Counted from the stretch's first letter, positions 25,975-54,762 are shown. The stretch is DNA of 64,000 nt from Rhea pennata (GCF_028389875.1 NC_084669.1:35936731-36000730); one strand, 5' to 3'. Numbers and translations are program-made. The notes: a model not told the origin generated them from the letters alone.

Positions 25975-28900
25975 AGTATGTATGTATTCTGTTTTTTGCT
26001 TCTTTATTTAAATTTTTTTTAAATGAAACAGTACAAATTTTCCAATTTTTGCATCAGGATATGAACTTATAGAAAGTGAAACTCTTTGACTGGTATTATA
26101 ATCTTGGGGTTGTATCTTCATTACTTACTTAATATTGTTCTTCAGTTAGTTTTAATTAAATGAGGCCTGTTCACAGCTCTGGGGAAGGTTTAAAAAAAAC
26201 AACAAAAAATGCTACAAGCCACAGCCAAGTATCCAAAAAAAGGAAAAGCAAAAAAAATTTTCTCAACCTACTACAAAGTCATTGAGTTTAGAGATGTGCT
26301 ATCTTTATATTACAAGAAGTTTGCTACATGAAATGTTTATCACACCCTTTTAGGAACAAAACTTGAACAGGCAAAGAAATTCAATGATCCTGATGATCCA
26401 TGCAAAATTTTAGTTGCTACAGATGCGATTGGAATGGGACTCAACTTGTAAGTAATGCTTATTTTTGGGGTGATACTTGCCTTAGTTTCTTTACTTGTTT
26501 CCCCTCAATTTGTTTAATTTATTTAGATGTCTGTTATGTCTAGAGAACATTTGCAATGCATATGCTTTAATTTGAAGTAGTCATTGATTTGATTGGGTAG
26601 ATCTAAGCTTTAATTCTAAAACTGATTTTTTAAGAGGTAAATGGTTCACTTGGCCTAATCCTGTATGAGATCAAGCACTGTCAAGGTAGTTTAGATTCAC
26701 TGGGGTTAGGTGGGCTATGGTGACAGAACACGAGTCCCTTGCATTGAGAAATGTAGGGTAGGGCCAGTCCAGCTTCAGATGCATTAAATTGGTAAAGGTG
26801 ATGCAATCAGTGCTATACGCTCTGCTGAGGCAAATGATGAATAGCCTGGGACCGTATTAGAACAGGACTGATGTATCCTGTGACTAACCAGCAGTCTTAT
26901 GCTGCCCTCTGAGAATGCTGTCTTCATGGTAAAGCAATTCCTTTGGTCTCTTAATTTGTGGAGGGGAAATTTTTTTTTGTTTGTTTGTTTTGTTTTTGTT
27001 TTTTAAAAAAGCAAGCTTTCACTCTTCTGTAGTAGGTTGTGTATTGGAAATAATTTGCAAAATTGATTACTCTTTGTTTTTGTTCAAATATTTCAGATGT
27101 ATAAAAAGAATAATTTTTAACTCTATAGTGAAGCCAAATATCAATGAAAAGGGAGAGAAGGAAATAGATTTAATTACAACCTCTCAGGCTCTACAAATCT
27201 CGGGTAGAGCTGGGCGTTATGGCTCGTCTTTTAAGCAAGGAGAAGTCACTACGATGCATCGAGATGACCTGCTGCAGCTGAAGGAAATTTTGAGTGAGCC
27301 TGTGCGGCCTTTGAAGGTGAGAGCTTAGTACTCAATTTGTACAGATGTTCTTTGGAGCTATGCTGCTATAACCTGATCCCAAATTATTATTCTTTGTGTC
27401 TGTTTACAATGAAGCAACAAAAATTGATTGTGTCGTGCCAGAGTGACTTGGAATATAAGGCACATTTACAGGATTCATAGGCCTTGCAATGTTTTAATTT
27501 ATATTGAAGCTGATCTTCTGAGAATTGAAAGCTCAAATATGGAAGTCTTTAAGTTCCAGATAAGTGTCCTGAATAAATTGGATTCTGTAGGATACTTTAT
27601 TTTCTTGCATTTTATCCTTCTATTTTTTTTCTTGTGCACTAACTTAAAGATGTTGAAGAGTAATGAAAAATTTCTTTATTTTCCCTTTAGGCAGCTGGCC
27701 TGCATCCTACTGCTGAGCAGATAGAAATGTTTGCTTATCATCTACCTGATGCCACCCTCTCCAATCTAATTGTAAGGATGATTAAAAATAGCTTTTGGTT
27801 TAAAAATTGAGCATACTTACAGGTGCTACTTTCCTACAGACACACACGCTCTCTCTAAGAACCTAATATACAGCTCTGTGTATCTTTAATTAATCAGATT
27901 GTTCTTTTTCCTGCAGCAGTGTTTGTAAATACATTTCGAATGATTACCTTCTTCATAACATAAGAAATCTGAAAGCCTTCAAAGTGTGCAAATGTGTGTA
28001 CATGTGTTGAAGAGTATCTGACGCAAGAACCTTCTCATTTAATTTTTCTGTATTTTAAAAGTAAACTTCTTGGTCTGAGGCTGATGCCCTAGAGATTAAA
28101 ATTTTGATAACTTCATGTGAAAACTCTTGGAAAACTGAGAGCTTTCTGTCTGTCTGAGAGCTACTTAATTATTTTTTCTGGTTCTGTGGATTTTATGGCA
28201 AAACAATGTTCGCTTAAATTAAAGAAATGCATTTTATGGGATCTACATGGCCGTGGTTGCTTGGGACTGGCAGTAGAATTTTTGTAAGTGTTTAAATATT
28301 TTAAAGTAGAAATTAAACTTCTAAGACCACATTAGTATTGATCTGAGAACTTTTCAGAACAATTTTCATTGATTTGAATGCATATGATAGTTCTTTGATG
28401 TCCTATTACTTAGGAAAGTGTATGGTTTCTAGCCCCCAGGTGAAAGATTATACTCAGACACATCTTGGAAGAGTTAATTGTTAGAGTAATAGCCCACCTT
28501 TAAGTTTAACTTTTTAGAATTTCCATAAGATTAAAAATGTGTCAGTATTGGTCTCTTAAGTATTCAGTCACACATTTAATTAAACTCAGTGCTTCATTAA
28601 TGATCACATATACACTAGAGAGTACTAATTTTGGGGACCCATAAAAATTCCCTTGTGCAGTGGCATCTGCAGTTTTGCTAAGCATTGCGTGTTTCAGGTA
28701 TTCTTTGAATGCTTCTGTTGCAACAGTGTATTTATTTTGTGATGCCTATCTTCCTAAAATAAATCTCTGACCTAGAAGTAACTCAACTATTGAATGTTAT
28801 ACTGTAAAGATAGCTTTTGGGGTCATGCTAAGAGATAAACCTGGAACAAGTTTTAAACATAGAAATAACTGGCTCTGATGTTCTTTGTAGCTAAAATCTA

Positions 28901-31900
28901 TGCTTCTGGAATATTGTGTTGGATGCTTAGATTAATTGAAAATGCTTAAATAAAGCATAATGCATTATGTCCTCCCCGATCCTATGTTAAAGAATTTAGT
29001 TAAAATCCTGTTAGAAGTGCAGAGGGATCTCCTCCAAATTTTTATTACTATAGGTAGAATTTGATTATTTGAATTGTTCTTTCAGTATCATTGGACTTTG
29101 AAAAACCAATCATTACTTGGTTTGGTTAATAGGTTTAACAACTCTCTTTTGTAATAACATACTCTTCATTTGCTTTTGTTTTCACAGGATATTTTTGTGA
29201 GTCTCTCACAAGTTGATGGACTCTACTTTGTCTGCAATATTGATGACTTTAAATTTCTAGCGGATATGATTCAGCACATTCCACTAAATTTGCGATCACG
29301 GTATGTCTTCTGCACTGCACCCTTGAACAGAAAGGAGCCCTTTGTGTGTACAACATTGTTAAAGGTCAGTTGTTCCCCCTCCCCGAAAATATGGCATTTA
29401 TATTGGACTAAATGGGTCTTGATACGATGAGGCCGTGTCTAGTTTTTATGTTTATCACAAATTTGGTCGTTAAATCATTTGAACGTATTTTTATATTTCT
29501 ACTTGTGAGCATTTTAAAATAACTGGAGGTATATATTTTTTTCTTTTTTAATATTTGGATTCTTTACCATTTTCATTGGCTGAAGCTTTTCACTTCTGAG
29601 ATTTGATTCTCATTTTGGGATATAAATTAAAATTTGTAAGCTTTTCTGCTCTTTGGCTCAGAATCCTACTGCTTTCCTTGCAGGTGATCATTGAACTTTG
29701 GTGAGTGGGAGGGTCAGAATTTTTTGTCACTTGAGAACAATTAAGTTTTACACTAAATTTTTCTAAAACTAGTCCTTAAAAAGGAGATACCACTAATCCA
29801 GGTTGTAGCTAGAAGAATATGGGCTTGAATATGATTTCTTATGTTGTAAGTTAATAGAATTAAAACTTCACAGGACATAGTGCTGTAGTTTACTCTCTGA
29901 ATTACATGAGTTCAGTTCTCACGCCTGGCTGAACTGTTCTCCACTGTACCCCTGGAGTGATTATTTTGAGGAATTTGTAGTCAGATGACTTCAGTTTTTC
30001 AGGATTAAGACTTTTGTTCAGGGCTGTTACTTGTTAGACACTATCATCTTTGTCCGCTTTTAGACTATATTAAACACTTTTACTATAAAACATTATAAAA
30101 ATTTAACTGCTGTGTTGTCTTCATGTCACAGATGTTCAATAGACCTGTACTTTTCAAAAATAACTAAATTTCTTTAAAAATTAGATGACTGATTTAAAGA
30201 GTTTAAAAATTGTGCCTCATTGAGAAAATACTGAGCACTGAGATCTGAAGTAATGTAGGTGTAGAGGGGCCTAACCACTGTCAGAGGGAACTAGGCTGGT
30301 AAAACACCCGTGTGAATTTAGGGCTCATTCCATGCTGGACAAAAATCTCTAATATTAGCCATTTTGGAACTAGTTACTCTGTCATTAACATTTCTGAAAA
30401 ATTAAATATTATTTGACTTATCTGTTAGTAAAAGAGCTGAGATGTTTAGGTTTCAGGAGGGCTGATTTCTATTACAGAGTAATCTTTTTTTGTTTTTTGA
30501 ATAATACATTTCCTAAGTCAGGCAACAAATATTTAACATCACTTTCTCAACCCATGAGATTCTGAAATAAGAGAATTAGCAGAATATGAGCAGGAGGAGA
30601 AGAGAGAGACTATCTGATTCACTAGATGAAATCGTCTGCCTTCAAAGTTCAGTTTTTCTGGATAGCTCCAGACTTTGGTGCTTAATTCTGTGCATGACCC
30701 ATGGACAAATTGTGTTAATGAGGCCTAGAAAAGAAGAGGCAATTCCTGTGTTGAGGAATTAAGTAAAAGCATGTGTGACACTTACAGTGCGTAAGATGAA
30801 GGAGATATTTTTTGGAGTATTCTGTGTATACAGACTCAAGGGAATTTAATTCACTGACGTTTTGTTACATTGGTTGATCATTTCTTCAGTAATAAACTGG
30901 CCTAAAAACGTACACCTAAGGGCGGACTCTTCAATTAGTACTGTGCTGTACGGGTTGAAGCTCACCTTTGCTAGTATATAACTGTCTAAATACAAACTCA
31001 TGTTCTGTCAGTTAAGAACATGAACAGCCTGTTTGTTTATAAATTGCATGAATAATGGAATTCCAGAAAGTAAGTTCAGCTTTGTAAATAAATGCACTGG
31101 AAAAAAAAAACACACAAAACTTCTTTCCTTACTAACTGCAGATTTGTCTGAATCCACTTGTTTTCCAGTTTGCAAGACAGTTTAGTAGAAATGAACCTTT
31201 GACGTTTGACTGGCTCTGTCGGCACACCAAATGGCCACTAGCCCCGCCAAAGAATATCAAGGAACTTGTGCACCTCGAAGCTGTTCATGATGTTTTTGAC
31301 CTCTATCTGTGGTTAAGGTATTGCCTTTGCACTTGGGAATTATTTTTATTTTCTCCTAATATGTGTGATTTAAAGTCCTAGAAAAATAGCATCTTCAAGC
31401 CGGTATGGATATGGTGCAGTATGGGCTCCTTTGCTGGCCCTTTAGAGAATCTTAACAAATGCTGGTGTAGCCACTTGGTGGGGGAAAGTCGTGGGTTCTG
31501 CAGAGAACAGTTAAAGGGACTGACAGAGAAAAGAGTAGAAACAAGGGGCCTCTGGACTGCAACAGCTGAAGTGTGATTTAAAATAGTGTTTGTCCTATGT
31601 AACATGTAATAAGGTTGTACTTAACACAGTATATATCTGATCTTCATCTCAGTCATTAGTTGTGGGGTGAAAAGGTTTAATTGTGTGCTGTTTTGTTTCA
31701 CCTCTTCAGTTACCGCTTCATGGATATGTTCCCTGATGCTGCTCTTGTAAGGGATATTCAGAAAAAACTAGACAACATTATACAAATTGGTGTCTGCAAC
31801 ATCACGAGGCTGATTCGGGCTTCGCAGTCTACTGCTGCTTCTGGAGCAGCAGTAGCTGTGTCAGAAGAATTTCCTCTTTCAAGGACTAAGAGGGATACCA

Positions 31901-32202
31901 GGCTGATGTCAGACCTTCAGGGGGGAAAATCTACAGTGCAACTCCCTACTGCGCTGGAGGCTCCAGGAGAGAAAAGAGCAAAGGGCTTGAAAGCCTATAG
32001 GTCCACTGCAAGGCAGGAGGACGTGAAAACCCATGGACGTGGATCTCTTGCTGACAGATTGCTGCGTGAAGGACTTCTAACGCAAGAGATGCTGAGACAA
32101 CTGGAGAGTGAGTGGCAGGTTCAGCACAGGAATGGTAGATATAGCTCTAGTGCAAAAAGAGATCAGAATAGTTCGAAGGAAACAGGGAAAAAGAAAAAAT
32201 AA
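12912..32202 (+). CDS. SUPV3L1: SUPV3L1, mitochondrial ATP-dependent RNA/DNA helicase
   Basis: SUPV3L1 (SUV3) is a Ski2-like superfamily 2 helicase that works with PNPase in the mitochondrial degradosome to unwind and degrade RNA. The 15 coding exons are 12912-13179, 18829-18906, 19412-19519, 21082-21196, 21712-21880, 23114-23225, 23533-23610, 24670-24761, 25696-25876, 26354-26447, 27097-27316, 27691-27771, 29188-29364, 31169-31317 and 31710-32202. The joined frame is open for 804 residues (human 786). The Ala/Arg-rich N-terminus looks like a mitochondrial targeting peptide. Walker A GPTNSGKT is at residues 206-213, the DEIQ motif II at 290-293, [11 protein letters not shown] at 422-432 and QISGRAGR motif VI at 465-472. 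The first ATG (12912) was chosen; its Kozak context is weak (C at -3), but no other in-frame ATG precedes it. Intron 3 uses a GC donor. Intron 1 (5.6 kb) is the longest. Confidence 0.96.
13180..18828 (+). other. SUPV3L1 intron 1
   Basis: A 5.6 kb intron. The first ~350 bases remain in the CpG island and include GC-rich tandem units (13188-13240); the rest is AT-rich unique-looking DNA without interspersed repeats or convincing ORFs. Confidence 0.8.
13188..13240. repeat. GC-rich tandem repeat in the SUPV3L1 CpG island
   Basis: The core CGTTGGCGGCG recurs three times, separated by GGC/GGCGGC units, immediately after the exon 1 donor. Confidence 0.7.
18829..18906 (+). CDS. SUPV3L1: SUPV3L1 exon 2
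   Basis: Codes residues 90-115 plus one base of Ala116. Contains [19 protein letters not shown], matching the mammalian N-terminal domain. Donor is GTAAGC. Confidence 0.95.
19412..19519 (+). CDS. SUPV3L1: SUPV3L1 exon 3 (non-canonical GC donor)
   Basis: Codes residues 116-151 plus one base of Gly152. Contains [17 protein letters not shown] and HIILNDIC. The exon ends CAG and the intron starts GCAAGT, giving a GC-AG intron; reading frame and homology to the next exon require this junction. Confidence 0.93.
21082..21196 (+). CDS. SUPV3L1: SUPV3L1 exon 4
   Basis: Completes Gly152 and codes residues 153-189 plus two bases of Trp190. Contains [16 protein letters not shown] and [15 protein letters not shown]. 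Donor is GTCAGT. Confidence 0.95.
21619..21678 (+). repeat. (TC)n microsatellite upstream of SUPV3L1 exon 5
   Basis: About 30 perfect CT units followed by T-rich sequence and then the exon 5 acceptor at 21710-21711. It extends the polypyrimidine tract of the 3' splice site. Confidence 0.97.
21712..21880 (+). CDS. SUPV3L1: SUPV3L1 exon 5, Walker A
   Basis: Completes Trp190 and codes residues 191-246, including the ATP-binding P-loop GPTNSGKT (206-213) and [13 protein letters not shown]. The acceptor lies 33 bases past a (CT)30 repeat. Donor is GTCAGT. Confidence 0.95.
23114..23225 (+). CDS. SUPV3L1: SUPV3L1 exon 6
   Basis: Codes residues 247-283 plus one base of Tyr284. Contains [18 protein letters not shown], a conserved SUV3 helicase block. 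Donor is GTATGT. Confidence 0.95.
23533..23610 (+). CDS. SUPV3L1: SUPV3L1 exon 7, motif II
   Basis: Completes Tyr284 and codes residues 285-309 plus one base of the next codon. Contains [20 protein letters not shown], whose DEIQ (290-293) is the Walker B motif of the SUV3 group. Confidence 0.96.
24670..24761 (+). CDS. SUPV3L1: SUPV3L1 exon 8
   Basis: Codes residues 310-340. Contains [18 protein letters not shown] and ends at GEEVE in phase 0. Donor is GTAGGT. Confidence 0.95.
25696..25876 (+). CDS. SUPV3L1: SUPV3L1 exon 9
   Basis: Codes residues 341-400 plus one base of Gly401. Contains [19 protein letters not shown] and VIYGSLPP from the second RecA-like domain. A T tract and a TG/TA/CA repeat follow the donor closely. 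Confidence 0.96.
25892..25974 (+). repeat. Poly(T) followed by (TG)n(TA)n(CA)n repeat
   Basis: A 23-base T run (25892-25914) is followed by TG, TA and CA dinucleotide blocks (about 25919-25974). Together these blocks form a self-complementary alternating purine-pyrimidine tract, in intron 9 just past the exon 9 donor. Confidence 0.95.
26354..26447 (+). CDS. SUPV3L1: SUPV3L1 exon 10, motif V
   Basis: Completes Gly401 and codes residues 402-431 plus two bases of Leu432. Contains [20 protein letters not shown], with the motif V region [10 protein letters not shown]. Donor is GTAAGT. Confidence 0.96.
27097..27316 (+). CDS. SUPV3L1: SUPV3L1 exon 11, motif VI
   Basis: Completes Leu432 and codes residues 433-505. 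Holds QISGRAGR (465-472), the arginine-finger motif VI, followed by [18 protein letters not shown]. Donor is GTGAGA. Confidence 0.96.
27691..27771 (+). CDS. SUPV3L1: SUPV3L1 exon 12
   Basis: Codes residues 506-532 ([19 protein letters not shown] and onwards), phase 0 at both ends. Donor is GTAAGG. Confidence 0.95.
29188..29364 (+). CDS. SUPV3L1: SUPV3L1 exon 13
   Basis: Codes residues 533-591, phase 0 at both ends. Contains [20 protein letters not shown] and [17 protein letters not shown]. Donor is GTCAGT. Confidence 0.95.
31169..31317 (+). CDS. SUPV3L1: SUPV3L1 exon 14
   Basis: Codes residues 592-640 plus two bases of Ser641. Contains [20 protein letters not shown]. Donor GTATTG is weaker than its neighbours. 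Confidence 0.94.
31710..32202 (+). CDS. SUPV3L1: SUPV3L1 terminal exon 15
   Basis: Completes Ser641, codes residues 642-804 and stops with TAA at 32200-32202. The start ([20 protein letters not shown]) is conserved. The middle is Ser/Ala- and Lys/Arg-rich and diverges from mammals, while [20 protein letters not shown] near the end matches the conserved C-terminal helix. It ends in a KKKK basic tail. Confidence 0.94.
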
Positions 32203-32225
32203 TTCTGTTTAGTTTTTATCCATAA

Positions 32226-32231
32226 AATAAA
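32226..32231 (+). terminator. SUPV3L1 proximal polyadenylation signal
   Basis: AATAAA lies only 24 bases past the stop codon and, if used, gives an unusually short 3' UTR. A second AATAAA at 32476-32481 is the alternative site. Confidence 0.5.
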
Positions 32232-32475
32232 ACTATTTTAATAACTTGACATTTCATGATTACACTGCTGCAGCTCTTTAATGTTTTTCCTTCTCTTGTG
32301 ACCAGTTGCATGAAGCAAACACTCGGAGGAATGGACTCATGTAAGGTTAGAGGCCAAAAATTGCTTTTACCAGCCAGCTGTACACTGCAGTCATAGTGTT
32401 CAGCGTAAGTGTATGGTATGATGCTATGTGAAAATTTGAACGTAATGTCGTCTTGCAAGATACCCTTGCAGTGCT

Positions 32476-32481
32476 AATAAA
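32476..32481 (+). terminator. SUPV3L1 distal polyadenylation signal
   Basis: A second AATAAA about 275 bases past the stop. It would give a 3' UTR of roughly 300 bases. Choice between the two sites cannot be made from sequence. Confidence 0.5.
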
Positions 32482-32489
32482 GGTCAGCT

Positions 32490-35400
32490 ATTTCACTAGT
32501 AATGAATTAGCTACTCATTCCACTCTTTCCCAAAGGGCAGAGTTTAACAGATAACGAACAGGTAATGAACAATCTGAGAGGAAATGGGGGTAGAATGGTG
32601 ATAAGAGTCATGTGCCTCCAACCTTTGTGTCCTGTGAAAAAGTGAAAGGAGGCAAAAAGTATTTGTGTTAATGCTTTGTGGCATGATGAAATTCTGGTCA
32701 CAGGAATGTTTGGATAAATTCCAGTTCTGTCATCTGAAGGTAATTACTAAAGAAAAGCAAAACCTTTTCTTGCTCTTTAAATTGTGCTCCTTCTCCTGGG
32801 AAATCATCACCACATTGATTCAGGCAAAGTGGGTTTTTGCTGGTTTTTTATTTTGTTTTTGGATTATGATTTTGGGGGGAGATGTTAGAGGTATAGATAT
32901 AATTTAATTCACTTTTGAGGAACTCAGATCTGTTTCTCTCTGGTACTTCTAATTGTTTTACACAAATGACTTTGTTCTGTTACTTTATAAATGCTCCCTT
33001 GCTTCATATTCCAGTTGCTCTGTGATACCTGAATTTTAAGGGGGAATGAAGTATTTAAGCTCAACTGACATTTTAAGTTACAGCTTAGAGGTTGATGCTT
33101 GTGACATGAGTATCCTCACATACTTGTTTTATGGTGGTTAGCATGAACTTAAGTGCTTAGCACATGGAGGAAGGTTTAATTTGTTGGAGCTAAGTTCTCA
33201 GCAAACTCACTTCTTCAGGTTTTTCTGATAAGAGTTACTGCATGCTGATTAAGGCAGTGCAACACCAGACTATACATGTTTCATACACATGCAGATGCTC
33301 GGTAGCCCTGATATTTGTATTTAGTGGAAGCAATTCTAACATACGCCTGTGAGAGATTGTGGAATGGAAGGAATCAGATGCTGAAACTTCTGTGCTAATT
33401 CTCAAAAATGGATTTTGGCAGTGGGACGTGTTGCTATGGCTGCATAAAGAGAATGTATGTGTAGCCACTGTGGTTGGCTGTGCCAGACTGTAGATATTGC
33501 ATGTGTTAATGTTGAGATACTTGAGAAAACCACGTAGAATTTCACTATATCAAATATCCGCTTTCTAAAATGGTCAGACGCGTACCTCTGCAGATTGAAG
33601 GTTTGTGCTAAATCTCCTTCACATTCCTATTATGCTTCCTATAGGCTATGTCACATAGCATCAATACTTTAAGCTGCTGTTCATAAACAAGCCTGCAGCA
33701 GTTTGAACGCATTGAGTTTTTAACACCTGTTTTCAGTGCATTTGATATACTCTTTCCCCATTATTCACTAAAATGAAAAAAAAAAAAAAAAAGAGCTTTT
33801 CTGGTTCGTGTGATGTCTTCAGTGCCAGACTGGTGAGAGGGAATGTTTTTAGATCCTTCTCTTGCAAAGCCTCCCCCGAGGAAAACCACACAGCTTTGTT
33901 AAGTTGTGATATGACTATGTGAGTATCTTGAATTTTCTGGTTTGGGAATGAGCAATTCTTTGCTTTTCCAGACTCCTGACAGCTTCTGCCTAACAGCAAC
34001 ATGATCTACATGGATTGCAAGCTTCTGATTAACCCTTACAAACATATTCCATTTGAAACTATTCCAATAGCTTGAATGATGTGGGTTACAGGACTGAGTG
34101 GTATTGATTGTCCCCTTGTTTCATTTGCGCTTGACGAACTAGAAGGGAAAATGTAGTCAGGGAAGCTTGCAGAATGTGGTCTGGATGAGAGCAGGGATCT
34201 ACCAAGCTACCTTTTGGATTGCACACTCTCTCAGATTTGCATTTTAAGACTGTATTCTGTACAAGGATGACTGCCCTCTCTGCTCTACCACGTGCACCTG
34301 GGGGTGGGCTGCAGGAGACCCACGATACTGCTGTACTCTGCTTGTAGTTTGTTTTGATAATGAGGTTTATTCTTTAAGAATGCTAAGCTGCTTGCTAGTC
34401 TGTATTTTTTGAGCAGGGAAAAAGTGACTGGGACTTCAAGGTGTAAGCTGCGGTCTTGTGTTTGAGCAGCAAACCTTGCAGTAAGAAAGCTAAATGGCTG
34501 TAAGCATTCTTGTGTTTTGCTGAGATTAGCACTTCAGCTTAACTGGTTGCTTGTTTCTATAGTGACTCCATAGCAACTGTTATAAAAGCTCTGAAGTTTA
34601 TTCAGGCGTTTGCAGGTTGACTTTTTATGAAAGTTTTCTTTTCTTCTGAGCTAATGGTGTAACTGTTACTAGTATGGCTGCTGAACTGAACCCACATGGT
34701 ACAACTGAGGCTGGTGTGGTGCAAAGCTGTGACAACTGCACAACTGTGCTGGCCAGAACAAGCACAAAATGGCCTTAACGTATTTGGCAATTGGGTTCTT
34801 AGTGCATTGAACTGTGGTCTGTATGGAAAAGTGATAATGTCCTTTCTTTTCTCACACAACAGCCTGCCTGAAGCTAGGATGCACCAGGAACAAGCAAAGG
34901 AGTTTCGCTGTGTGTCTGATGTGTCAGGTATTTAGCAGAGCTTGCAACCTGTTTAGTAATATTTAGATCTTTGAGACCTTTTTTCAGTGGCATCCATTAG
35001 AAAAGCAAACAGAATGAAAAAATAAATCTGCTGTATTACAGACACAATGAGCTCTGGATCAAAGTGGGATGGAGCTAGAAAAGTGATGTTTTCAATTTTG
35101 CTGGCCGGAGGGGTTGTGACTCAGATGGCCTGGGTAAACAATGAGGGAAGAGACGGTCCCTCTGGGAGCGAGCGTCTGACTTAGCGAGCCAACAGTTATT
35201 AAAAGATGAATACAAGAGAAGTGAACCGTGCTTTCTGGCTGGTAGTGTGAGTTTTTCTTTTTTTTTCTTCTCTCCCTTTTTCTTGAAAAGCCTAATTTTA
35301 GAACAAGCCCTATTTCTGGACTGTTCAGCCACACTGTTTAACTCTTGCTTTTTTTTTGTTTTGTTTTAGAATAGTGGAAAATAAATAGAACAGGCACGGT

Positions 35401-36899
35401 ATCCCGGGGTCCCCAGCTCGTTTCTGACACAAGGCAGTAAGACAGAACGAGACCTTTCCTGGCAGAGAGTCTATTGTCTCTGCAGAGGCAACTCTCTTCC
35501 CCTCCCTCAGCTCTTTCTATCTTGTTATCAGAGGCTGAGAAAATGTAGCTTATGACTGCTCCTGATGTTCAGCAATGAGCTAGCTCCTCCTGATCGCATT
35601 TTTTCTTTGAAGTGTAGCTGCCAGAACTGGATAGAGTCTTCCTCCTGAGAGTGGTGCCAAGTAGAGTTGAAGGATGATGTTGTGTGTCTATGGATGATAC
35701 TCCTGTTCATACAGCTCAGCATGATGATCAGTCTTTAAAATAGCATGAGAGTGTTGAGTCTGCTTTAGGCTGTGACTTGATACAGCCTGAGATCCTTCTC
35801 TGCCAGCTGATCACTTATGCCCTGCCCCACTGTGGAGCTGTGCAGAAGGTTTTCTTTCTGCTCAGTTCTTTGCATTTTCTCTTTCTCTCCCATCTTCCTG
35901 CCCTCAACTGCTTTGTCAAGATAATTTTTAATTGTCATCTTGTTCTGGACAATTTTTGAGTGGCTATTGCCTGCAAAAATGCAGTCAGTGTGCTCTATTT
36001 CAACTGAAATACTGAAATGCTGAACAGTAGTTGAGGAGAGAGCCACTAAATGTAGGTGTAGCTTAAGAGCAAACCCATGAGAATACCTTTTCTTCCCTTT
36101 GTGTCCACATCTCTGTTTCATTTGGATGAAGTGCCTGTAGTTTATGGGAATATTATGTGAAATCATAACAAAACCCTAGAGAAACTTAGGTTTTCAGAAT
36201 GATTTTTTTTTTTTTGGAATAGTTAGAATAGTTAAAGGTTGAGTCAAATTCAGCTCTAGCATAAGGAAGCAGCTCTTGCTGTAGGTGCAAAGATAGACTG
36301 CTCTATTGAGTAAGACAGTCCGATATCAAAACTGTCTGCTGCTAGATAGGTCTGGCCACTCCCTAGGTTTTGCAGCTCTGAGGAGCTCACTGGTCTGATA
36401 CTTTGTCTTTGGGAGGAGTGAAGGGAGAATAATCTATGCAAAACCTCTCTTGGCTGGAGATTGTGCAAGAGGCAGTTCATTCGGGGGTATGTGCTGTCTC
36501 TTGCTCCCTTTATGCAGCTGAAGCTTTACTGAAAAAAGCTGCAGATACGGGTGAGCTGTGTGGAGCAAGAGTGGACTTAATTCATGCAGAAGAGCTCGTC
36601 TCGCAAGTAGGAGCGCTGAGTTAGAAGAAACCTCCTAAAATCTCCCTGCAGCACTGCTGTGTGCTCGGGCTGGTGCGAGGCTGTCAGCGGCTGGGGCAAC
36701 CGAGCAGGGTGAAGCTGGGCATGCTGCGTAGCAACTGCATTGCGAAGTGGGAACAATTCCCAAGTGGGGCAGGAACAAAATCGATTTTTCTCCCCTTCAG
36801 CTTGGCGGCTGTCCAGGTGCCTGCTATGGCACAACGAAGTGTGTAGCTGCGGAGGGAGGGACTTGTGGTTGGTGTGGAGGGAGCTGCAAAGAGACTGAA
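32490..36899. other. SUPV3L1-HKDC1 intergenic region
   Basis: About 4.4 kb of mostly AT-rich DNA. ORFs on both strands are short and show no protein signature. Contents noted are an A run at about 33776-33792 and a TATAAAAG box beside an inverted repeat (34546-34588). No interspersed repeat is recognised. Confidence 0.65.
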
Positions 36900-37089
36900 G
36901 TTTTATCATTGAACCAATCACACTTGATGGATTTATTTCTGGACTCAATTTCCCAGGAACTCTACCCATCTCACCCTGTAGGAAATGCCTCGGCTGACGT
37001 TTCTCTAGCTCCGGCTTTGTGAGTTAAGGACCTTTGGAGTTACTTGCAGCAACTCTGTCACAACTGACACGTCCATCAGCTCCGAGAAA
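36900..37089 (+). promoter_or_regulatory. HKDC1 proximal promoter / 5' UTR region
   Basis: Unlike its neighbours, HKDC1 exon 1 is not in a CpG island. A CCAAT box (ATTGAACCAATC, CCAAT at 36914-36918) lies 172 bases before the ATG, and no TATA box is obvious near it. The CpG-poor promoter fits a tissue-restricted gene. The transcription start is not determinable here. Confidence 0.4.
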
Positions 37090-54297
<17,208 letters not shown>

Positions 54298-54756
54298 AAA
54301 CAAGAGGTCAGGTCACTTCAGCATTGCCAGGCATGTGCCCTAGAGATTTGCTGAGCGGTGATTCAGGATAGCTTTGCCAGACACCGGTACACAGGTACCT
54401 GTTTTCAGGAAGCAGCTGGTTTTTGACTAATGAGCTTTTTTGGCCCTTGGTAACTTGAATCAAGTGTTTCTGCTGACATTCGCAGACGTTATGTCTTGGG
54501 ATACTGCAAGCTACTCAATTCTGTGCTTCCTGCAATTCATCTGTAGCGCATGTGAGAGTTCAAAAAAACAAAATGAAAAAACCCAACATGTCTTCTTACA
54601 ATGACTTAAGTCACTGCCCACAAATGAGTTTATCACCCGATTTCTTAGAATTTTGGGTTTTTTATTTTTGGCTTGGCCTGGCTCTAGGAGGGATGTTGAG
54701 ATCCTGGTTGTTGCACATATCTAGCAGACATGTTCATTCAACGCTTCAGATTTCGC

Positions 54757-54762
54757 AATAAA
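54757..54762 (+). terminator. HKDC1 polyadenylation signal
   Basis: AATAAA 460 bases past the stop, with a second copy at 54774-54779. Together they suggest a 3' UTR of about 480-500 bases. Confidence 0.65.

Noticed and set aside
33733-36969. Several ORFs of 80-135 codons between SUPV3L1 and HKDC1
   Set aside because: They have no conserved motifs, overlap one another on opposite strands, and show no splice-site support.
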